Shown here: one piece after another, positions 1-5,312 of the stretch
Layout of the letters: each line of letters opens with the position of its first letter
Numbering within the stretch: the stretch's first letter is position 1
Source: Alphaproteobacteria bacterium
GTDB lineage: Bacteria; Pseudomonadota; Alphaproteobacteria; Sphingomonadales; Emcibacteraceae
Direction of reading: 5' to 3'
NCBI GenBank assembly: GCA_002402225.1
Contig: NVVM01000006.1
Span: 5,845 to 11,156, forward strand
DNA length: 5,312 bases
Translations under genes and position numbers: made by a program
The notes under the pieces: generated by a model
The model's database searches: none
Told to the model about the DNA's origin: nothing
Seen by the model: the letters and a program-made list of their open reading frames with translations, nothing else

Positions 1-1
1 A

Positions 2-847
2 GTAATATGTCAGGGCTTTACCGGCGCACAAGGCACCTTCCATTCCGAACAGGCTATCGCTTACGGCACCAAAATGGTGGGCGGCGTGACCCCCGGAAAG
101 GGCGGGACCAAGCATCTTGATCTTCCGGTTTATAATACGGTTGAAGAAGCGGTATCCCGCACAGGCGCCAATGCAACGGTTATTTATGTGCCGCCGCCCT
201 TTGCTGCGGACGCTATTTTGGAAGCTATTGACGCGGGTATTGAACTTGCCGTCTGTATCACCGAAGGTATTCCGGTATTGGATATGGTCAAAGTCAAACG
301 GGCCCTCGAAGGCTCAAAAACCCGTTTGGTTGGCCCGAATTGTCCTGGTGTTATTACGCCGGGCGAATGTAAAATTGGTATCATGCCGGGTCATATTCAT
401 AATCCGGGCCGCGTCGGCATTGTGTCGCGCTCCGGCACCTTGACCTATGAAGCGGTGGGCCAGACCACGGCTGTTGGATTGGGCCAAAGCACCTGCGTGG
501 GCATTGGCGGCGATCCTGTTAATGGCACAAACTTCATTGACGTCCTTGAAGGCTTTCTTGGCGATGATGATACAGATTCGATTATTATGATCGGTGAAAT
601 TGGCGGCTCAGCAGAAGAAGAAGCCGCAGAATTTCTCAAAGCCTCCAAGATCAAGAAGCCTGTGGTTGGCTTCATTGCCGGACGAACCGCACCTCCGGGC
701 CGTACCATGGGTCATGCGGGCGCCATCGTATCCGGCGGCAAAGGCGGCGCTGAGGATAAAATCGAAGCCATGAGAAGCGCAGGCATTACCGTAACAGAGT
801 CCCCGGCAGAGCTTGGAACGACACTGTTAGGAATTTTGAAAGGTTAA
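2..847 (+). CDS. sucD: Succinyl-CoA synthetase (ADP/GDP-forming) alpha subunit, 5'-truncated by window edge
   Basis: Catalyses, with the beta subunit SucC, the reversible conversion of succinyl-CoA + NDP + Pi to succinate + NTP + CoA in the cytoplasmic TCA cycle. The open frame enters at base 2 with [20 protein letters not shown], which matches E. coli SucD from about residue 11, so only about ten codons including the start are missing; 281 residues are visible. In visible numbering, the N-terminal CoA-binding Rossmann region carries [13 protein letters not shown] (5-17) and [10 protein letters not shown] (26-35). GPNCPG (111-116), [10 protein letters not shown] (142-151) and GIGGDP (167-172) follow. 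The ligase domain has the phosphohistidine, His238, in [16 protein letters not shown], and Glu199 in [14 protein letters not shown] matches the glutamate that orients it. It ends with TAA at 845-847, 20 nt before the first sucA ATG. sucC is expected immediately upstream. Nucleotide preference is set by SucC and cannot be judged here. The family assignment is near certain. Confidence 0.98.
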   Translation, partial: VICQGFTGAQGTFHSEQAIAYGTKMVGGVTPGKGGTKHLDLPVYNTVEEAVSRTGANATVIYVPPPFAADAILEAIDAGIELAVCITEGIPVLDMVKVKRALEGSKTRLVGPNCPGVITPGECKIGIMPGHIHNPGRVGIVSRSGTLTYEAVGQTTAVGLGQSTCVGIGGDPVNGTNFIDVLEGFLGDDDTDSIIMIGEIGGSAEEEAAEFLKASKIKKPVVGFIAGRTAPPGRTMGHAGAIVSGGKGGAEDKIEAMRSAGITVTESPAELGTTLLGILKG

Positions 848-852
848 TCAGC

Positions 853-892
853 TAAGGATAGGGTGCAATGATGGAATTGCACCCTGACCTAA
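853..892 (+). promoter_or_regulatory. Inverted repeat/RNA hairpin over the sucA Shine-Dalgarno and start codons
   Basis: Seen directly: AGGGTGCAAT (860-869) and ATTGCACCCT (876-885) are perfect reverse complements, separated by the six bases GATGGA. In RNA the stem can extend outward through a U859-G886 wobble, an A858/A887 mismatch, three pairs AGG 855-857 with CCT 888-890, an A854/A891 mismatch and U853-A892. The Shine-Dalgarno core would then be paired, the ATG at 868 partly paired and the ATG at 871 exposed in the loop. No U-run follows, so it is not a standard intrinsic terminator. Inferred roles are control of SucA translation, coupling to ribosomes finishing sucD six bases upstream of the Shine-Dalgarno, or an mRNA processing or stability element. 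A DNA operator for a dimeric regulator is also possible. The repeat is certain; the function is not. Confidence 0.6.
854..858 (+). promoter_or_regulatory. Ribosome binding site for sucA
   Basis: AAGGA lies 9 nt before the ATG at 868 and 12 nt before the ATG at 871. It favours initiation at 868/871 over the in-frame ATG at 913, which has only a weak GAG at 901-903, and the one at 940, which has nothing convincing. It falls inside the lower part of the hairpin, where AGG can pair with CCT at 888-890. Confidence 0.65.
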
Positions 893-3855
893 CAACATAC
901 GAGCCTGATAATATGAATAGCGATCTGGATACAGAAAGTATGATAAATGGTTCCAGCGGCGCCTTTGTCGAAGAATTATTTGCCCGCTACACCAAAGACC
1001 CGTCTTCCGTGGACAGTTCCTGGGCCGGTTATTTTGACAGTCTGGCGGAAGATGCCAAGGCCTTGTTAAATGCCGGTATAGAAAAACCCGCCGCCTCCTG
1101 GGCCCGGCCCAGCTGGGATCATAAGGTAAAATCATCAGAGGATGATTATATATCGGCTTTGGATCCGGGTTATGTGGACAGCGCGCCCCGCCATAAGAAA
1201 AAAGGCACCGCGTCCGAGGCCGAGATACGCTCGGCCACATTGGATAGCATTCGCTGCTTGATGTTGATCCGCACATACCGTGTGCGCGGCCATCTGCATG
1301 CCAAGCTTGATCCGCTTGAATTAGAAGAGCGCCCGTTGCAGACTGAACTTGATCCGGCCACCTATGGTTTTGGTCCGGATGATATGGATCGGCCCATCTT
1401 CATCGATAATGTTTTGGGGCTGGAGTCGGCAACATTGCGCGAAATTCTGGCCATATTGGAGCGGACATATTGTTCCAATGTCGGCGTTGAATTCATGCAT
1501 ATCAACGAGCCAGAGGAGAAGGCATGGATTCAGTCCCATATTGAGGGGCGGGATAATATCATTCATTTCACCAATGAGGGCAAACGCGCCATTCTCCAGA
1601 AATTGACAGAAGCCGAAGGCTTTGAGCAATATCTGGCAAAGAAATATATTGGCACCAAACGTTTTGGCCTTGATGGGGCAGAGGCCCTTATTCCGGGGCT
1701 CGAAGCGATCATCAAGACGGGCGGACAGAACGGCGTGGAAGATATCATTCTTGGTATGCCGCACCGGGGCCGGCTGAATGTATTGGCCAATGTGATGAGC
1801 AAGCCGATCCGGGCGATTTTTCATGAATTTCACGGCGGCTCTTATAAGCCCGACGATGTGGAAGGGTCCGGCGATGTGAAATATCATCTGGGAGCTTCTT
1901 CCGACCGTTCTTTTGACGGTAATGATGTCCATTTATCCCTGACGCCCAACCCGTCCCATCTGGAGGCGGTCAATCCGGTGGCTTTGGGTAAAACCCGCGC
2001 GAAATTAACCCACCGGCATGACACCACGGGCAATAGCGTGTTGACCTTGCTGCTGCATGGTGACGCGGCTTTTTCAGGTCAGGGTCTTGTGGCGGAATGT
2101 TTCGCCTTTAGCGAGCTGAAAGGCTATCAGACCGGCGGCACCATTCATGTGATTGTGAATAACCAGATTGGCTTCACCACGGCGCCCCATTATTCCCGCT
2201 CGTCCCCCTATCCATCGGATATGGCAAAGGCGGTTCAGGCGCCTGTGTTCCATGTGAACGGAGATGACCCCGAAGCTGTGGTCTATGTGATGAAGCTCGC
2301 CACGGAATTTCGTCAAAGATTCAAGTCCGATGTGGTGGTGGATATGTTCTGTTATCGCCGCTTTGGTCATAATGAAGGGGATGAGCCATCCTTCACCCAG
2401 CCTTTAATGTATAAGCGCATCAAAAACCATAAAACGACCCGTCATCTTTATGCGCAGCGTCTGATCCGGGAAGGCCTGATTACTCAGGAACAGTCAGATC
2501 AGATGGTTAAGGATGTCTATAATTATCTTGATGTGGAAATGAAGGCCGCTGATTCATATAAAGTGGGCAAGGCAGACTGGTTCGCCGGTCGCTGGTCCGG
2601 CTATGAAAGAGATTGCGATGATGTGAGACGTTCTGCCGGCACGGGCGTACATACGGACGAATTGCAGCAAATCGGCCGCACGCTATGTGCCGTGCCGGAT
2701 GGCTTTAATGTTCACCGAACCCTGCAGCGCATTTTAAATGCCAAGGCGGCCATGTTTGATACAGGTAGCAATATCGACTGGGCAACGGCCGAGGCTCTGG
2801 CCTTTGGCAGTTTGATCCGCGAAGGCCACCGGGTTCGCCTTTCGGGGCAGGATAGTCAGCGCGGCACATTCTCGCACCGTCATTCTGTTTTCATTGATCA
2901 GGAAACCGAAGATCGCTACACACCGCTGCGTCATGTATCGGACGGCAGCGACCCCCATGCGACTTTTGAGGTCATTGACAGTGCCTTGTCAGAGGTTGGC
3001 GTTTTGGGTTTTGAATATGGTTATACCATGGCCGAGCCGGACGCCCTTGTTTTATGGGAAGCGCAATTCGGTGATTTTGCCAATGGCGCGCAAATGATTT
3101 TTGACCAGTTTATTTCCTCAGGCGAGGCAAAATGGCTGCGCATGAGCGGCTTGGTCATTCTATTGCCCCATGGCTATGAAGGACAGGGACCGGAACATTC
3201 AAGTGCAAGGCTGGAACGTTATCTTCAATTATGCGCCGAAGATAATATGCAGGTGGCCAATTGTACGACCCCGGCCAATTATTTCCATATTTTGCGCCGC
3301 CAAATGAAACGGAAATTCCGTAAGCCACTGATTCTCATGACGCCAAAATCATTGCTGCGTCATAAAATGTCTGTGTCCGAATTGTCGCACATGGGTGAGA
3401 ATACGGAATTCCATCGTCTTTTATGGGATACGGCAGAAAGTGATCCTGACCTAAGCATCAAGCTTAAAAAGGACAAGGATATCAAACGGGTTATTTTCTG
3501 TTCCGGCAAAGTTTATTTTGATCTGCTCGAAGAACGCGACAAGCGGGAGATGTCGGATATCTATTTAATGCGGGTGGAGCAATTATACCCCTATCCTCAG
3601 GAAGCGATTATCAAGGAATTATCGCGCTTTAAAAATGTGGAAACCGTGGTCTGGTGTCAGGAAGAACCGAAGAATATGGGCTCATGGTCATATATTGAAC
3701 CTCTGCTCGAAGAAAGTTTGAACGCATGTGACATAACGCCGGCGCGGGCGAAATATGCGGGCCGCAATCCCGCGGCGTCTCCGGCCACTGGTCAAATGAG
3801 CCGCCATATTCAACAACAAAAAGACCTTGTGAATCAGGCCTTGACAGTAAAATGA
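868..3855 (+). CDS. sucA: 2-oxoglutarate dehydrogenase E1 component (thiamine-diphosphate dependent)
   Basis: Decarboxylates 2-oxoglutarate on thiamine diphosphate and passes the succinyl group to the lipoyl arm of SucB; cytoplasmic, first enzyme of the complex. The 995 residues cover an N-terminal helical segment (about 31-70, FVEELFARYTKDPSSVDSSW) of the type that binds the E2 core, a charged low-conservation stretch (about 75-125), then TYRVRGHLHAKLDPL (136-150). The E1 dehydrogenase domain has active-site-type histidines His299 (GMPHRGRLN), His340 (KYHLG) and His364 (NPSHLEAVNP), and the ThDP/Mg motif from GDAAFSGQG (398-406) to NNQIGFTT (431-438). The transketolase-like pyrimidine domain (about 634-833) includes GQDSQRGTFSHRH (660-672) and PEHSSARLER (775-784). 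The C-terminal domain (about 836-990) includes WCQEEPKNMG (929-938). There is no actinobacterial-type E2-like extension. The 868 start rests on AAGGA at 854-858; ATGs at 871, 913 (980 aa) and 940 (971 aa) are alternatives, and the first 15 residues match nothing I recognise in the family. It ends with TGA. Confidence 0.97.
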   Translation: MMELHPDLTTYEPDNMNSDLDTESMINGSSGAFVEELFARYTKDPSSVDSSWAGYFDSLAEDAKALLNAGIEKPAASWARPSWDHKVKSSEDDYISALDPGYVDSAPRHKKKGTASEAEIRSATLDSIRCLMLIRTYRVRGHLHAKLDPLELEERPLQTELDPATYGFGPDDMDRPIFIDNVLGLESATLREILAILERTYCSNVGVEFMHINEPEEKAWIQSHIEGRDNIIHFTNEGKRAILQKLTEAEGFEQYLAKKYIGTKRFGLDGAEALIPGLEAIIKTGGQNGVEDIILGMPHRGRLNVLANVMSKPIRAIFHEFHGGSYKPDDVEGSGDVKYHLGASSDRSFDGNDVHLSLTPNPSHLEAVNPVALGKTRAKLTHRHDTTGNSVLTLLLHGDAAFSGQGLVAECFAFSELKGYQTGGTIHVIVNNQIGFTTAPHYSRSSPYPSDMAKAVQAPVFHVNGDDPEAVVYVMKLATEFRQRFKSDVVVDMFCYRRFGHNEGDEPSFTQPLMYKRIKNHKTTRHLYAQRLIREGLITQEQSDQMVKDVYNYLDVEMKAADSYKVGKADWFAGRWSGYERDCDDVRRSAGTGVHTDELQQIGRTLCAVPDGFNVHRTLQRILNAKAAMFDTGSNIDWATAEALAFGSLIREGHRVRLSGQDSQRGTFSHRHSVFIDQETEDRYTPLRHVSDGSDPHATFEVIDSALSEVGVLGFEYGYTMAEPDALVLWEAQFGDFANGAQMIFDQFISSGEAKWLRMSGLVILLPHGYEGQGPEHSSARLERYLQLCAEDNMQVANCTTPANYFHILRRQMKRKFRKPLILMTPKSLLRHKMSVSELSHMGENTEFHRLLWDTAESDPDLSIKLKKDKDIKRVIFCSGKVYFDLLEERDKREMSDIYLMRVEQLYPYPQEAIIKELSRFKNVETVVWCQEEPKNMGSWSYIEPLLEESLNACDITPARAKYAGRNPAASPATGQMSRHIQQQKDLVNQALTVK

Positions 3856-3894
3856 CCGGGCATATTGACCCGAGTTAAAAATATAGACTTTAAA

Positions 3895-3899
3895 AGGAG
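3895..3899 (+). promoter_or_regulatory. Ribosome binding site for sucB
   Basis: AGGAG, within AAAAGGAGT, lies 8 nt before the sucB ATG at 3908. It is a near-ideal Shine-Dalgarno in the A-rich end of the 52-nt sucA-sucB gap, and it fixes the sucB start unambiguously. Confidence 0.9.
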
Positions 3900-3907
3900 T
3901 AGGGCTT

Positions 3908-5119
3908 ATGGCCATCGAAATCCATGTCCCGGTATTGGGCGAATCAGTCGTAGAAGCAACCGTTGGCAAATGGTTCAAATCTGTCGGGGATGCGGTTGCG
4001 GTTGATGAACCCATATGCGAACTGGAAACCGATAAGGTTGCCTTGGAAGTTAATGCGACAACAAGCGGTGCCTTAACGCAAATCGCCGCGCAAGAAGGCG
4101 ATACGGTTGAAGTTGGTGCGCTACTGGCCATCATAGATGACACGGCTCATGGTAAAACGGCCCCCACAGCAACAACAGAAAAACAGCCTGACGCCAGTCC
4201 GGCCCCCAAAGTATCCGATGAGAAGCCCAAGGCGGCGTCCGCCGGCGGCGGCGTTCGGGCCTCTGCGGCGAAAATTGCTGCGGATAAAGCCGTGGATCTG
4301 AGTAAGATTACTGGCACCGGCCCGGATGGTGTGGTGACCAAGGCCGATGTGCTCAATTTTCTGGATCATGGCCCGTCGTCTCTGCCGGTTCCTGTGGCCC
4401 CGGCCCCTCAAGAAGAAATGCCAACAGAAGAAATTGTCCCCATGACGCGGCTGCGCAGAACGATTGCCAGACGTTTGAAAGATGCCCAGAATACGGCGGC
4501 CATGCTGACCACTTATAACGAGGTGGATATGTCGGCGGTCATTGCCCTGCGCAATCAATATAAGGAAATGTTTGAAAAGAAACATGGCTCAAAATTAGGC
4601 TTCATGTCTTTCTTTGTGAAAGCTTGCGTTCAGGCCTTGAAAGAAATTCCCGAGGTCAATGCGGAAGTGCGCGATGATGCCATTGTCTATAAAAATTATT
4701 ACCATATCGGGATTGCGGCCAGCACGCCTGCGGGCCTTGTGGTGCCGGTTGTCCGTGATTGTCAGAACCGCAGTTTTTCCGATGTGGAAAAGGAAATTGT
4801 CCGCCTTGGGGGCCGGGCCCGCGACGGCAAGCTGGGCATGGATGAAATGCAGGGCGGTACTTTCACCATTTCAAATGGCGGTATTTTTGGCTCTCTCCTC
4901 TCTTCACCGATTTTGAATGCGCCCCAGTCTGGTATTCTGGGTATGCATGCCATCAAGGAACGGGTCATGGTTGAAAACGGTCAGATGGTGATCAAGCCCA
5001 TGATGTATCTGGCGCTCAGCTATGATCACCGGGTGGTGGACGGCAAAGGGGCCGTGACCTTCCTCGTGCGGGTGAAGGAATGTCTGGAAGACCCCCAACG
5101 CCTTGTTTTGGATTTATAA
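3908..5119 (+). CDS. sucB: Dihydrolipoyllysine succinyltransferase, E2 component of 2-oxoglutarate dehydrogenase
   Basis: Forms the core of the complex: its lipoyl arm takes the succinyl group from SucA, transfers it to CoA and is reoxidised by Lpd. The 403 residues are close to E. coli SucB (405). A single N-terminal lipoyl domain (about 2-77) has [12 protein letters not shown] and the lipoylated Lys43 in [11 protein letters not shown]. An Ala/Pro/Lys-rich linker (about 78-114) leads to the peripheral subunit-binding domain (about 116-152, ending [19 protein letters not shown]), then a Pro-rich linker (about 153-172) and the catalytic acyltransferase domain (about 174-403). The catalytic motif [13 protein letters not shown] contains His374 and Asp378. 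[12 protein letters not shown] and YNEVDMSA at the front of the catalytic domain, together with the position beside sucA, indicate the succinyl rather than the acetyl type. The binding domain lacks arginines found in well-studied homologues (see findings). Protein start [13 protein letters not shown] and a strong Shine-Dalgarno agree. Ends with TAA. Confidence 0.98.
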   Translation: MAIEIHVPVLGESVVEATVGKWFKSVGDAVAVDEPICELETDKVALEVNATTSGALTQIAAQEGDTVEVGALLAIIDDTAHGKTAPTATTEKQPDASPAPKVSDEKPKAASAGGGVRASAAKIAADKAVDLSKITGTGPDGVVTKADVLNFLDHGPSSLPVPVAPAPQEEMPTEEIVPMTRLRRTIARRLKDAQNTAAMLTTYNEVDMSAVIALRNQYKEMFEKKHGSKLGFMSFFVKACVQALKEIPEVNAEVRDDAIVYKNYYHIGIAASTPAGLVVPVVRDCQNRSFSDVEKEIVRLGGRARDGKLGMDEMQGGTFTISNGGIFGSLLSSPILNAPQSGILGMHAIKERVMVENGQMVIKPMMYLALSYDHRVVDGKGAVTFLVRVKECLEDPQRLVLDL

Positions 5120-5136
5120 TTGTCTCGTATTTAATT

Positions 5137-5141
5137 AAGGA
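5137..5141 (+). promoter_or_regulatory. Ribosome binding site for lpd
   Basis: AAGGA lies 8 nt before the ATG at 5150, in the AT-rich 30-nt gap after sucB. It supports the chosen lpd start. No terminator-like hairpin is present in the gap, consistent with cotranscription. Confidence 0.85.
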
Positions 5142-5146
5142 ACTAA

Positions 5147-5312
<166 letters not shown>

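Noticed and set aside
860..885. Intrinsic transcription terminator between sucD and sucA
   Set aside because: The stem is good but the bases after it (GACCTAACAACATA) contain no T-run, and the downstream genes belong to the same pathway and order.
1321..1932. Antisense open frame of 203 codons inside sucA
   Set aside because: It is the complement of a strongly conserved coding region with all SucA motifs on the + strand. Its translation has no recognisable domain, and I saw no ribosome binding site for it.
3852..3878. Eight-codon frame (MTGHIDPS) whose ATG overlaps the sucA TGA
   Set aside because: The ATGA overlap resembles translational coupling, but the frame is tiny and lacks its own ribosome site. 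It stops well before sucB, so it is most simply chance.
3688..4143. Antisense open frame of 151 codons across the sucA-sucB junction
   Set aside because: It overlaps the conserved SucA C-terminus and the SucB lipoyl domain. The translation is low-complexity Ser/Thr/Ala-rich, typical of a reverse-strand shadow.
4121..4585. Antisense open frame of 154 codons inside sucB
   Set aside because: It lies wholly opposite the SucB linker and catalytic domain. Its Gly/Arg/Cys-rich runs mirror the Ala/Pro linker codons rather than a real protein.

Overview
The window is a stretch of core central metabolism, almost certainly from an alphaproteobacterium. It holds the 3' end of a succinyl-CoA synthetase/2-oxoglutarate dehydrogenase gene cluster, all on the + strand: sucD (missing about its first ten codons), sucA (complete), sucB (complete) and lpd (first 54 codons only). 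The order sucD-sucA-sucB-lpd is typical of alphaproteobacterial TCA clusters, where sucC (often preceded by mdh) usually lies just upstream. The roughly 1000-residue SucA, longer than the 933-residue E. coli protein mainly through extra sequence before residue 135, fits the same group. Base composition looks moderate and even throughout. I see no mobile elements, frameshifts, tRNA or rRNA genes, CRISPR arrays or signs of transfer. The genus cannot be read from the sequence alone.

Layout: sucD ends at 847. A 20-nt gap holds the sucA Shine-Dalgarno, then sucA runs 868-3855. A 52-nt gap with a strong ribosome binding site leads to sucB at 3908-5119. A 30-nt gap with another ribosome binding site leads to lpd from 5150 past the window end. 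There is no gene-free stretch over 300 bases. No terminator or convincing promoter is seen between the genes, so they are probably one transcription unit.

Together SucA (E1o, thiamine-diphosphate decarboxylase), SucB (E2o, lipoyl succinyltransferase) and Lpd (E3, FAD dihydrolipoyl dehydrogenase) form the 2-oxoglutarate dehydrogenase complex, which makes succinyl-CoA, CO2 and NADH. SucD, with the unseen SucC, then converts succinyl-CoA to succinate with nucleotide triphosphate formation. The key catalytic residues are present in all four visible proteins.

The one element that gene content does not explain is a strong inverted repeat at the sucA start (perfect 10-bp arms 860-869/876-885, hexaloop). 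It places an ATG in the loop and, in its extended form, pairs the Shine-Dalgarno AGG with a downstream CCT. It may control SucA translation, or it may mean the true sucA start is further downstream (913 or 940). I found no sign of a wholly new biological system.
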